64,000 nt of DNA from Niveibacterium terrae (GTDB taxonomy: Bacteria; Pseudomonadota; Gammaproteobacteria; Burkholderiales; Rhodocyclaceae): contig NZ_CP172404.1 in assembly GCF_048213115.1 (NCBI RefSeq), forward strand, positions 2,542,001-2,606,000. The letters are read 5' to 3'. Below are positions 45,439-56,744 of this stretch, piece after piece (positions within the stretch are counted from its first letter, which is position 1; the number at the start of each line of letters is the position of its first letter). The notes under the pieces are model-generated. The model saw only the letters and a list, made by a program, of their open reading frames with translations, made no database searches and was not told the DNA's origin. The position numbers and the translations under genes are program-made.

Positions 45439-47844
45439 ATGAGCGACGAGAACCTCAACCCTCCGCCCCCATTTCAGCCCGACCTGCCCCGCCCGCGGGT
45501 CATGGCGACGCTGCAGGCGGCGCTCGCCCGGCAGATCGTCGCGCTGATCTGCCCGGGCGGCTTCGGCAAGACCTGCGCGCTGCGCAGCTTCTGGCTGGAA
45601 TGGGAAGGCCCCAAGGCCTGGCTGGATCTGGCAAGAGCAGCCGACTTGCTCGCGAGCTGGGGCCATGCGCGCAGCTTCGTCGAAGACTCTGGCCTGATCG
45701 TCATCGACGGCATCGAACACCTGACTGCCCGCGATGCGCCGGTGCTCGCCCAGGCGCTCGATCTGTCGCCGCGCGGCATCCGCTTCATCCTGTCCGGCCG
45801 CTCGGCGGGCGGCCTTCCGCTGCCGCTGTGGCGCTCCCAGAACCGGTTGGCCAGCCTGAACGCCCATGCGCTGGCGCTCGGCACCGAAGAATGGCGAGAG
45901 CTCGGCTTCACTGGCGAGGCCGCGGACTGGGCGGGTTGGTGGGGCGCAAGGCAGGCCTCGGTGTTGCCCGACGCGCCCTGGGATTCCGAGTTCGCGGCCT
46001 GGCTGGATCAGGCCTGGCTGGCCGGGCTCGACGACGCGAGCCTGGCCGACCTCGGCTGCGCGGCACTGCTGCCCGAAGCGAACGCCGAGATCTTCGCGAT
46101 GCTCGGCAACAGCGCCCAGATCGAGCGCAGCCTGACCGAAGTCGCGCTGCGCGCTGGCCCGCTGTGCATGCCGACCGGAGGAATCCGCCTCGCCGCGCGC
46201 TATCGTCCCTATCTGGTCGCCGCGTGGCGAACGCGCTCTCCCGAAGCCTGGCGCAGCGCGGTCGAGACCGGCACGAGCCGGCTGCTCGCGCGCGGCCACG
46301 GCGCTCTGGCCGCGCAGATCGTCACCGGCGTCGGCGATGCCGCGCTCGCCTCGAGCCTGGCCTCCGAGGTCCTGCACCAGGCGGGCTGGTTCCTGTTGCT
46401 CTCCCGCCACCAGAACCTGCTGCGCGCTCTGCTCGACGTGATGGATCCGGTCAGCGGCGGCGTCGAACTGAAGATCTTCGAGGCGGCGTGGAAGGTGCTG
46501 GTCAGCCGGCGACCGCACGAAGCCGAAGCGCTGGTCGATCAGCTCTGCAAGGAGGAAGACTCCCGGATCGCCGGCCCCGCCCAGGCGCTGAACGCCTCGA
46601 TCGCGCTGCAGTACGACGCCTTCGCCTGCGCGCTGGAGCATGTCGCCGCATCCCGCGCCAGCTTCAGCGACGACCTCCATCCTGCGGCGAGCCTCGCCGA
46701 GCTGATCGAAGCGAGCACGCGCCAGGCCCTCGGGGAATTCGACAAGGCCGCGCCGCTGCTCGCACATGTGCTGTCCTGCGCCGACCGCGACCGTCTGGAT
46801 CACCTTCAGTTCGAAGCGCTGCACCGGCGCGCGAGCGCCGCGGCACAGGCCGGGGACATCGATCTCGCTCTGCGCTGGTGTTCGGAACAGCGCCAGCGCA
46901 TCCAGTTCGCCGGCCTCGAATCGGCCGCAACGCTGGACGCGAGCGCCCGCCTCGAAGCCTCGCTCAGGCTGCGCCGGCTCGACGCGAACGCGGCACGCCG
47001 GGCTCTCGAAAGCGGCCAGGGCGCGACCGAGGCCTTCGGTCATTACTGGAGCTTCCCCTACGCAACCCAGCAGACGATCGCCAGCCTCGTCGAGAACGAC
47101 GCGCCGGGCGCCCGGGAAGGCGTCGCCTGGCTGGAGGCCCAGCTCGCCGAATCCTTCGTCTGTCTCAAATGGAAGACCGACGCACTGCTGCCGCGGATAT
47201 GGTTGCGTTCGCGCGAAGCCGACCGCGACGGCCTGCTCGAAATTGCCGAGCGCAGCGCGGCCGAGAGCTGGCCGGACACGATCTACCGCGACCGGCGCGA
47301 CATCTATTGCTCTGCCGCACGCCTGCTCGCCCGCGAGGCGCCCGACCTGGACAGGCTCGCGGCGATCGCGCGCGGCGAGAACGAACGCGCCGATCTGGCG
47401 CGCAAGCTGATCGCGCTCGCCCGCGAGGACAGCGAAGCTCTGCTCGGACTCGTCCAGCGCTCGGCCCGCGCACGGGACAGCCTGGACTGGCTATGGCTCG
47501 CTCCGCGCGCGCTCGCGCCGCTCGAAACGCTGCTCGGCGCTCCGGCCCTGGCCGGCGATGCGCTGACCCGTGGCTGGCTGCGCGAGCTGATCCAGCACCT
47601 GCTCTCGCCCGGCGAAGGACAGGCGCAGCCCGAGCCAGGGCTTCGCCCGGCCCAGCCGCCGGCGGGCCTGACCCAGAAGGAGTGGGAAGTGCTGCGCCTG
47701 ATCGGCGAGCAGCTGACCAACGAACAGATCGCCGCCCGCCTGCACGTGTCGCTGGCAACCGTGAAGACGCACATCAATCACGTTTACTCGAAGCTCGCGA
47801 TCGAAACCCGCAGCGAAGCGGTGCTCAAGGCGAGGACGCTCTGA
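45439..47844 (+). CDS. LuxR-type STAND transcriptional regulator, MalT-like
   Basis: 801 residues. The Walker A CPGGFGKT is at 38-45 and a Walker B-like LIVIDGIEHL near 92. A long helical repeat region covers the middle, and the C terminus carries a LuxR helix-turn-helix: LTQKEWEVLRLIGEQLTN and LHVSLATVKTHINHVYSKL. This is the layout of ATP-dependent MalT/AcoK activators, in which ligand binding triggers oligomerisation. No sugar operon is adjacent, so the inducer is unknown. It is divergent from the kinase-fold gene and faces alaS. Confidence 0.9.
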   Translation: MSDENLNPPPPFQPDLPRPRVMATLQAALARQIVALICPGGFGKTCALRSFWLEWEGPKAWLDLARAADLLASWGHARSFVEDSGLIVIDGIEHLTARDAPVLAQALDLSPRGIRFILSGRSAGGLPLPLWRSQNRLASLNAHALALGTEEWRELGFTGEAADWAGWWGARQASVLPDAPWDSEFAAWLDQAWLAGLDDASLADLGCAALLPEANAEIFAMLGNSAQIERSLTEVALRAGPLCMPTGGIRLAARYRPYLVAAWRTRSPEAWRSAVETGTSRLLARGHGALAAQIVTGVGDAALASSLASEVLHQAGWFLLLSRHQNLLRALLDVMDPVSGGVELKIFEAAWKVLVSRRPHEAEALVDQLCKEEDSRIAGPAQALNASIALQYDAFACALEHVAASRASFSDDLHPAASLAELIEASTRQALGEFDKAAPLLAHVLSCADRDRLDHLQFEALHRRASAAAQAGDIDLALRWCSEQRQRIQFAGLESAATLDASARLEASLRLRRLDANAARRALESGQGATEAFGHYWSFPYATQQTIASLVENDAPGAREGVAWLEAQLAESFVCLKWKTDALLPRIWLRSREADRDGLLEIAERSAAESWPDTIYRDRRDIYCSAARLLAREAPDLDRLAAIARGENERADLARKLIALAREDSEALLGLVQRSARARDSLDWLWLAPRALAPLETLLGAPALAGDALTRGWLRELIQHLLSPGEGQAQPEPGLRPAQPPAGLTQKEWEVLRLIGEQLTNEQIAARLHVSLATVKTHINHVYSKLAIETRSEAVLKARTL

Positions 47845-47876
47845 AAAAACAAGGCCGCCCGAAGGCGGCCTTGTTC
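47844..47876. terminator. Bidirectional terminator between the MalT-like gene and alaS
   Basis: An 11-bp stem (ACAAGGCCGCC / GGCGGCCTTGT) with a CGAA loop. The A run on the left serves as the T tract for alaS, and a short T-rich end follows on the right. Confidence 0.85.
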
Positions 47877-47892
47877 ATTATGGCGATCGGTC

Positions 47893-50520
<2,628 letters not shown>

Positions 50521-50633
50521 AACGTTCCGTGGCGATGCGCCGCAAGGGCGCAAATTCATCAATGAAGCGGGGATTTTACCGGAAGCGGGCGCGTCTGGCT
50601 TATGCGCCGAGCGGCACGCCTCCATTCGGGCTT

Positions 50634-51830
50634 TCAGGCGCGACCGAAAATTATGTCTTCGCGACGCAGAAGCGCCGCGATCGCGGTCAGTGCGACCAGA
50701 GTCAGAGCGATGGCCACGCCGGTCGGAGCGAGCAGATCGATCGCCCTCAGGGTCTCGCCGCGCAGCGCCCGCTCCATGACCAGCTGCTGACCCAGGGCCG
50801 GAATGAAGCGCAGCGCCGGCAAGGTCTTGTCGGGCAGGAAGAGCCCGGCCATCGGCGCGAAATTGATCAGCAGTGCCAGGTACTGCGCATAGGTCTGGGC
50901 TTCCTTGAAGTTGCGCCCAAAAGTCGCGAGCAGCATCTGGGCGGCCGCGACCATCGCGACGAAGGGCAGCAGCATCGTCGCGAAGATGCCCACTTCGCGC
51001 CAGCCGAACTGCATCATCGCCGAGAGCTCCTCGTTGCGAATCGCGCGCGCCGCGCCCCAGTAGCCGGCGATCATCAGCGCGATCATCGCCACGCCGACCG
51101 CACTGACCAGCAGCCATTTGCCGACCACGACCGATTCGCGCGCGACCGGCGCGCCCAGCAGAGGTTCGAGCGAACCGCGCTCGCGCTCGCCAGCGGTCAC
51201 GTCGATCGCGTTGGCGAGGCAGCCGTAGGCGGACAGCATCAGCGTCAGCATCGGCACGATGAAGAGGATCTGGCTGCCCCGCGCCGACGCGCTCGCGACA
51301 TCGACTTCCTCGGTCGCAACGACTTTCTGGATCGCGGGCGGCACGCCCTGGACGATCAGCCGTGCATCGCCCTGCTCGCGATTGAACGCATCGAGCACGC
51401 GTCGGGCGATCTGCCAGGACGGGTCGGATCTCTGGTTCGTGCTGTCGTGGAGGATCTCGATGCTCGCCGTCTGGCCGCGCGCGAACCTGTCCGCGAAGTC
51501 GGCCGGAACGCGCATCACCGCGATCGAGAGCCTGCCGCGGCGGATCGCCTCTTCATAGCCGGCGGGAGCCGCCTCTATCCTGACGCCGTTGCGCCGCATG
51601 AAATTCGCCAGTTCGGGCGCGCGCGCAATGCCATCGACGCGGACGACTTTTTCTCTCGACTCGCGGACCAGCGAGCCCAGATACTCGGTCATCAGGAACA
51701 GCGTCAGGGGGCCGACGACGAGCGAGACGATCAACACGGTCAGCATCGTGCGCCGGTCGCGCAGCGCGTCAAGCCTCTCCTTGCCGAACACGGCCAGCAC
51801 TTCGCGCCAGCGGGGGAAAACCATCCTCAT
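50634..51830 (-). CDS. ABC transporter permease, NatB-like
   Basis: 398 residues from the ATG at 51830, overlapping the ATPase stop in ATGA. One N-terminal helix (VLIVSLVVGPLTLFLMTEYL), a large extracytoplasmic loop of about 150 residues, then five C-terminal helices including SQILFIVPMLTLMLSAYGC and NFAPMAGLFLPDKT. This is the ABC-2 exporter layout of sodium-efflux NatB and related drug or lipid exporters. It is the third gene of a tightly coupled operon with the ATPase and a lipoprotein hydrolase. Confidence 0.85.
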   Translation of the reverse strand: MRMVFPRWREVLAVFGKERLDALRDRRTMLTVLIVSLVVGPLTLFLMTEYLGSLVRESREKVVRVDGIARAPELANFMRRNGVRIEAAPAGYEEAIRRGRLSIAVMRVPADFADRFARGQTASIEILHDSTNQRSDPSWQIARRVLDAFNREQGDARLIVQGVPPAIQKVVATEEVDVASASARGSQILFIVPMLTLMLSAYGCLANAIDVTAGERERGSLEPLLGAPVARESVVVGKWLLVSAVGVAMIALMIAGYWGAARAIRNEELSAMMQFGWREVGIFATMLLPFVAMVAAAQMLLATFGRNFKEAQTYAQYLALLINFAPMAGLFLPDKTLPALRFIPALGQQLVMERALRGETLRAIDLLAPTGVAIALTLVALTAIAALLRREDIIFGRA

Positions 51831-52579
51831 GCCATCACCTCGCCGAGCACCATCTGCATGAAAGCCTCCTCGAATGATTCGCATCCGGCGCGCGCCTCGA
51901 TGCCGGCCGGAGTGTCCTGGGCGACCGAGCGGCCAGCGGCGACGATGACGACCTCGTCGGCCAGCGCCACGACCTCCTGCATGATGTGTGTCGAGAGCAG
52001 GATGCAGCGGCCCTCGTCGCGCAGGCGGCGCAGCAGCGCGCGGACCGTGCGCAGGGTCATGATGTCCAGCCCGTTGGTCGGCTCGTCGAGGATCAGGTTT
52101 TGCGGGTCGTGCACGAGCGCACGGGCCAGCGCGACCTTCATCCGCTCGCCCTGGGAGAAACCGTCGGTGCGCCGATCGGCCAGCGCTTCGAGTTCGAGCA
52201 TCGCGATGACGGCCTCGACACGGGACAGCCCTCTCTTACCGTCCAGGCCGTGCAGACGCGCAAAGTAGGCGATGTTCTCGCGCGCCGTCAGACGCGGGTA
52301 GAGTCCCCGCGCGTCGGAGAGCACACCCAGCCTCGCCCTGACCATCAGAGCCGCCGAGCGACAATCGTGGCCATCGACCCGCGCCAGGCCGGAACTGGGC
52401 TGAACCAGAGTCGCGAGCATCCTCATCGTCGTCGTCTTGCCCGCCCCGTTCGGCCCCAGCAGAGCCGTGATCCGCCCATCGGGCGCGCTGAAACTGACGT
52501 CGCGGACCGCCTGGACGCATTGCCGCGCGCGACCCCGACCAGAGCTGAACTCCTTCGCTAGCGCTTGGGCTTCGATCAT
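51827..52579 (-). CDS. ABC transporter ATPase, NatA-like
   Basis: 250 residues from the ATG at 52579. The frame continues upstream, but the overlapping stop of the hydrolase makes this the start. Walker A LLGPNGAGKTTTMRML, the signature SQGERMKVALARAL with variant QGE, Walker B NLILDEPTNGLD and the switch His in LLSTHIMQEV are all present. It drives the adjacent permease. The cargo may be related to the hydrolase encoded upstream in the same operon. Confidence 0.93.
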   Translation of the reverse strand: MIEAQALAKEFSSGRGRARQCVQAVRDVSFSAPDGRITALLGPNGAGKTTTMRMLATLVQPSSGLARVDGHDCRSAALMVRARLGVLSDARGLYPRLTARENIAYFARLHGLDGKRGLSRVEAVIAMLELEALADRRTDGFSQGERMKVALARALVHDPQNLILDEPTNGLDIMTLRTVRALLRRLRDEGRCILLSTHIMQEVVALADEVVIVAAGRSVAQDTPAGIEARAGCESFEEAFMQMVLGEVMA

Positions 52580-54042
52580 CGTTCGGCTCCGTTCAAAGGC
52601 GGCAGGAAGGCAGTGGGCCGCGGAATCCGCGCGAGGCAGGCGCCGTCGATCGCCGCGCCGGGCACACGGACAAAACGGGTGATCAGATCCTCGGCACAAG
52701 GCGCACCGCTGACCGAATGACCCAGATTGGGCGCGACGAGGGCGCGGACATGGCTCATCTTCGCCAGAAGCGCCCGCGCATGACCGGGCGGCGTGACCGG
52801 ATCGAGCCCTCCCGACAGCGTCAGCACAGGGACATCGCCGGATGGTCGGGCGTAGAAAGCGTCGGGCACCTGAGCGCGCGGAAAGCTCGCACACATCAAT
52901 GCGTAATAACGGGCAAGCTGGCCGCCGAAGATTCCCCGGCGCTCAAAATCCTCGCGCTTGACGCGGGGAAGGTCTTCGGAGCAGAGCACGGCGAAGTGCA
53001 TGCCGAGCGCGAATCCGCCTTCCAGACCGTCGCCGGGCGAGCTGGACAAGGCCATCAGCGCCGAAGCGTCGCCGCGCGTCGCGCGGTCTATCGCAAAAGG
53101 CAGCATCCTCGCCGTCTGCGGCGCGTAGAGCGGCGTACGCAGACTGGCCGTCAGCACGCTCGTGTCGGCCGTGAGCGACAGCACGCGGCCATCGTCGGGC
53201 GCGCGCAGCGCGAGCGTCCGGGTATCGGCGGCAAGCCAGCGCTGCAGATTCGCGCGCAGATCGGGCAGGCGGCGCGCGCACTCGCGCTCCGCCTCGCAGG
53301 AAGCGAGCCAGAAGCTCAGCATCGCTTCGGCATCGCGGGCGAAACTCGCCGGCAGCGCCATGTCGGCCGGCGCGACGCTGTCAAGCACGATGCTGCGCAC
53401 CGCCGCGGGAAACTGGCGGTGATATTCGAGCGCCGCGCGCGTGCCATAGGACACGCCCCACAGGTTGAGCTTCGGCCCGCCCAGAGCCCGACGCACCGCT
53501 TCGAAATCGCGGACCGCGACGCTGGTGATGTACTGGCGCAGATCCCGTCCTGCGCGTTCATGGCGCATCGCGCAGGCCGCCACCGCCTGCTGCTGGTGCG
53601 CAAGGCTCAAGGCCAGAGGATCGCGCCCCGGATCGGGCATCGCGCATTCGAGCGGCGCGGAAGCGCCGGTGCCGCGCTGATCGACCAGGATCAGGTCGCG
53701 GCGCTGGTTCAGGCTCGCGAACAGCATCGCGACCGGGCCGGCCAGCGAGACCGCCGACTGTCCGGGTCCGCCCGCGATCACGAAGAGCGGATCGGCGTCC
53801 TTGAAGCGCGCACCGGCCGGGATCACCGCAAAGCGGATCGAGAGCTTTCGTCCGGCGGGGCGGGAATAGTCCTCGGGCACGCTGACGCTGCCGCACTGCG
53901 CTTCCTGGGCGAGGCCCTTGAGGTGGCAGGACGCAAGAGGAACGGCGGGCGCGGCGGGCTTGGCGGAACAGCCGCACAGGGCCAGCAGCGCGGCGAGCAG
54001 CAGAGTCGGGGCGAGTCGGAAGGCGATGGGCAAATCGGGCAC
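52576..54042 (-). CDS. TAP-like alpha/beta hydrolase lipoprotein
   Basis: 488 residues from a GTG (GAGGA upstream). A signal peptide ends in LCG-C, a probable lipobox with an unusual Cys at the second position. The catalytic triad is visible as Ser198 in GVSYGTR, an Asp in GLDPVTPPGHA and a His in NLGHSVSG. The oxyanion segment GGPGQSA is also present, and the late part fits the TAP-like C-terminal domain of proline aminopeptidase relatives. Expected to be a lipid-anchored exo-peptidase. The stop overlaps the ATPase start in ATGA. Confidence 0.88.
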   Translation of the reverse strand: MPDLPIAFRLAPTLLLAALLALCGCSAKPAAPAVPLASCHLKGLAQEAQCGSVSVPEDYSRPAGRKLSIRFAVIPAGARFKDADPLFVIAGGPGQSAVSLAGPVAMLFASLNQRRDLILVDQRGTGASAPLECAMPDPGRDPLALSLAHQQQAVAACAMRHERAGRDLRQYITSVAVRDFEAVRRALGGPKLNLWGVSYGTRAALEYHRQFPAAVRSIVLDSVAPADMALPASFARDAEAMLSFWLASCEAERECARRLPDLRANLQRWLAADTRTLALRAPDDGRVLSLTADTSVLTASLRTPLYAPQTARMLPFAIDRATRGDASALMALSSSPGDGLEGGFALGMHFAVLCSEDLPRVKREDFERRGIFGGQLARYYALMCASFPRAQVPDAFYARPSGDVPVLTLSGGLDPVTPPGHARALLAKMSHVRALVAPNLGHSVSGAPCAEDLITRFVRVPGAAIDGACLARIPRPTAFLPPLNGAER

Positions 54043-54108
54043 GGAATCCTCGCACGAAGAAGCCCCGGACAGAGGCTTTGCCTGCGAATTATGCAGGGAG
54101 TCCGAAAT

Positions 54109-54125
54109 CCCGCAAGGCTTGCGGG
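54109..54125 (-). terminator. Weak hairpin after ugpQ
   Basis: CCCGCAA / TTGCGGG forms a short stem followed by ATTTC on the minus strand, just after the ugpQ stop. Likely, but short. Confidence 0.4.
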
Positions 54126-54131
54126 CTTCGT

Positions 54132-54872
54132 TCAGACGTCCGCGAGAAGATCGGGCCGATCGGTGATCAGCGTATCGACGCCCAGCGCGCGCAGGCGGCG
54201 GCCGTGTTCGGCGTCGTTTTCCGTATAGACGGCGAGGCCGTAGCCCGAGGCCTTGATCGCCCTCGCGTCAGCCTCGCGCAAACGGCTGCCGTCGCAGATC
54301 AGACCGACCGCGTCGAGCGCGACGAGGGTCGATTCCCAGTCTTCGGGGATGTCTTCGAAGAGCGGCGCGCGCGGCAGATGGGGGGCGAGCCGCGCCGCGA
54401 CGCAAAGCGCCTCGCGGCTGAACGAGGAGATCAGCGGCAGCCGCGCGGCGCCGGCCGGCCAGGCCTCGGCGGCCATGCTTGCCGCGACGGTCGCGGTCTC
54501 GATTGCAAAGCCTTCGGCTGGCTTGATCTCGATGTCGATCACGATGCCCAGCGCCTGGCAGCGGCGGATCGCATCACTGAAGAGCGGGATGCGCTCGCCG
54601 GCGAAACGCTCCGCCCGCCAGGCGCCGGCATCGAGCCTCAGCAGCACTTCGTCGGACGTCTCGCAGACCCGGCCGACCCCGTCCGTCGTGCGCTCCAGCG
54701 TCTCGTCGTGGATCAGCACCGCGGTGCCGCTGCCCGACAGCATCACGTCGAACTCGACCGCGGTACAGCCTTCGGCCAAAGCGAACTCCAGCGCGATCAG
54801 TGTGTTCTCGGGCGCCAGAGTCCCCCCGCAACGGTGGGTCACGAGGGGGGGCAGAGGCCAAGGGCGTTTCAT
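54132..54872 (-). CDS. ugpQ: Glycerophosphodiester phosphodiesterase
   Basis: 246 residues from the ATG at 54872, four bp after the ugpB stop. The metal site is VTHRCGGTLAPENTL, followed by AVEFDVMLSGSG and VLIHDETLERTTDG, the complete GDPD signature. It cleaves glycerophosphodiesters to glycerol-3-phosphate and an alcohol in the cytoplasm, as no signal peptide is seen. It sits in an apparent operon with a UgpB-like binding protein. The ABC permeases and ATPase (UgpA, UgpE, UgpC) are not here. Confidence 0.93.
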   Translation of the reverse strand: MKRPWPLPPLVTHRCGGTLAPENTLIALEFALAEGCTAVEFDVMLSGSGTAVLIHDETLERTTDGVGRVCETSDEVLLRLDAGAWRAERFAGERIPLFSDAIRRCQALGIVIDIEIKPAEGFAIETATVAASMAAEAWPAGAARLPLISSFSREALCVAARLAPHLPRAPLFEDIPEDWESTLVALDAVGLICDGSRLREADARAIKASGYGLAVYTENDAEHGRRLRALGVDTLITDRPDLLADV

Positions 54873-54876
54873 GAGC

Positions 54877-56139
54877 TCAGCGGCGGCACTGGGCGCAGGA
54901 CAGCACGCGCTGAACAGCCGTGTCGAGCGCGAGCTTGGCGGCCTTGCCGTCACGCCAGACCGCTTCGAGTTCCTCGTTCAGGATGTTCCGGACCCAGTGG
55001 TTGTGGCCGATCGCCGAGGCGCGCGAAGCCGCCGTTGCCGGGCGCGAGACGAGCTCGGTGACCGCGGTCTTGACCGCGCGCAGATCGTCGCCGAGCAGGG
55101 AGCTGCCCGCCGCGAACGCTCCGGCCTTGTTCAGCGGCAGATAGCCGGTCGCCTTCTGCCATTCGACCTGCTGGGCGGGTTCGAGCCAGAAGCGGACGAA
55201 ACGCGCCGCAAGCTTGTTCTCACCCGCACTCTTGCCCGCGGCAGCCCACAGCGCCGGGCCATCGGCCAGCGTGTTCTGCGGCGTCCCCGGCTGATCTTCG
55301 TAATACGGCAGAGGCGAGACCGCGACCTTGAAGCCGCCCTTGCTGGCTGCCGCGAATTCGGACTGGCCGGCCAGCATCACGCCGCATTCGCCTTTCGCGA
55401 AATGCTCGACCGCTTCATCGCCGCGACCGTAGAACTTCAGATAGTTCGCCTTGGACCAGCTGGCCATCCGCGCAACGTGGCGGACCTGACCGAGGCCATT
55501 GACGCTGAGCCCCCCTTTCGGGTTCGCAAACGGCACGTTGTTCCAGGCGCTGACGTTCTCAAGCAGCGTCGTCGCCGGATGCGTGACCGTGACCGGACAG
55601 GAGACGCCGGCCTCGGCGAACTTGCCGGCCAGCTCCTGCAGCTCACTCCAGGTGCGCGGACTCTTCGCAACGTTGGCCCCGGCGCGACGGGCGAGATCTT
55701 CGTTGATGAACATGACCGGAGTCGACAGCGCAACCGGCAGCGCCAGCAGTTTTCCGCTGCGGTCGAACAGCGCCGGCGATGTCACTCCGCCGACCATCTT
55801 GCCCACCTGCAGCGGCTCTCCGGCTTCCTTCATCAGCTGCTGCAGCGGCTTGGTGCGGCCGGCCAGCGACGCTTCCGAGGCTTCGTCGAGAATCATCAGC
55901 GAGGGCAGCTTGCCCGCAGAGGGCTCGCGCTCGGCCAGGACCACTTTGCCGGCCTTCGACTGCGCGTTGAAGCGTTCGATCAGCGCGGCCAGCGCTTCGC
56001 GCTTGTCGGCGGGAAGCTGGCTCGTCAGCTCGATCTCGGACGCCGAGGCCGCCGGAGCCGCCTGGCGGGAGGCGGGACGGGCCGCGAAAGTGCTCATCGG
56101 AAGCGCAGCCAGCGCGAACAGCAAAACTGTCTTTTTCAT
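54877..56139 (-). CDS. ugpB: Extracellular solute-binding protein, UgpB-like
   Basis: 420 residues with a signal peptide (residues 1-20, FALAALPMSTFA). It belongs to the family 1 solute-binding proteins of the glycerol-3-phosphate/sugar type: SPALFDRSGKLLALPVALST, MFINEDLARRAGANV and LPYYEDQPGTPQNTLADGP support the assignment. It should bind glycerol-3-phosphate or its diesters in the periplasm. Adjacent ugpQ strengthens the symbol, but the rest of the transporter is absent, so it relies on components elsewhere. The C terminus ends CAQCRR. Confidence 0.85.
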   Translation of the reverse strand: MKKTVLLFALAALPMSTFAARPASRQAAPAASASEIELTSQLPADKREALAALIERFNAQSKAGKVVLAEREPSAGKLPSLMILDEASEASLAGRTKPLQQLMKEAGEPLQVGKMVGGVTSPALFDRSGKLLALPVALSTPVMFINEDLARRAGANVAKSPRTWSELQELAGKFAEAGVSCPVTVTHPATTLLENVSAWNNVPFANPKGGLSVNGLGQVRHVARMASWSKANYLKFYGRGDEAVEHFAKGECGVMLAGQSEFAAASKGGFKVAVSPLPYYEDQPGTPQNTLADGPALWAAAGKSAGENKLAARFVRFWLEPAQQVEWQKATGYLPLNKAGAFAAGSSLLGDDLRAVKTAVTELVSRPATAASRASAIGHNHWVRNILNEELEAVWRDGKAAKLALDTAVQRVLSCAQCRR

Positions 56140-56292
56140 TGGAATTCCGGAAATTCGGGCAAAGCGGGGATTATAGGCAGCTTGACCGGCGCGGGAAGGG
56201 GGCGCCCAAAATTTAATTCACCCGTCATGTCTTTCAAGTTTGCCGGCCAGGTGACGTAATCACCTCAGGATGCATTGCTCTGGTGAAAACTC

Positions 56293-56685
56293 ATGTCGCG
56301 CCCTTCTCCCGCCCTGTTCGTGATCGTCTGCCTCGCCGCGCTGGCCGGCTGCGAGCAGCTCGGCATCCCCGATCCGAAGCACGCCGCGGCCGAAGGCCAG
56401 GCAATCGGTGCGGCCTGCCGTCAGGCCGGTCGCGCGCTCGAGGACTGCTACCAGCTCAATCCCTCGGCCCCCAAATCCGCGGTCTTCAGCGGCTGGCGGG
56501 AGATGAACGACTACATGACCGTGCACAAGATCGCCGACGTCAAACCCCTGCTGCCGCCCCAGCTACCCAAATCGCTGAAGGGGAAAATCCAGGACAGCGG
56601 CGATGGTGAAGCGGACAGCAAAGAGAGCAGCGGCGAGACGGACAAGACCACCGATAAAACGGACGCCGCGTCCAGCAAGCCTTGA
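56293..56685 (+). CDS. Small lipoprotein of unknown function
   Basis: 130 residues with a lipobox LAGC at residues 17-20 following a hydrophobic leader. The mature part includes a CRQAGRALEDCY pair of cysteines that may form a disulfide. The last 30 residues are Lys/Asp/Ser/Thr-rich and probably disordered. A likely outer-membrane or periplasmic lipoprotein. Not recognised beyond this. It is followed by rlmM at 59 bp. Confidence 0.75.
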   Translation: MSRPSPALFVIVCLAALAGCEQLGIPDPKHAAAEGQAIGAACRQAGRALEDCYQLNPSAPKSAVFSGWREMNDYMTVHKIADVKPLLPPQLPKSLKGKIQDSGDGEADSKESSGETDKTTDKTDAASSKP

Positions 56686-56744
56686 AGCGCGAGTCCCCCC
56701 GGCACTATCCGCTACACTAGCGTCCATCTAATGGAAATTGACAG

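Noticed and set aside
50521..51117. N-terminal extension of alaS
   Set aside because: The frame is open, but the conserved start of AlaS is MKSAEIRRQFLEFF. The extension overlaps the ABC permease gene and matches nothing.
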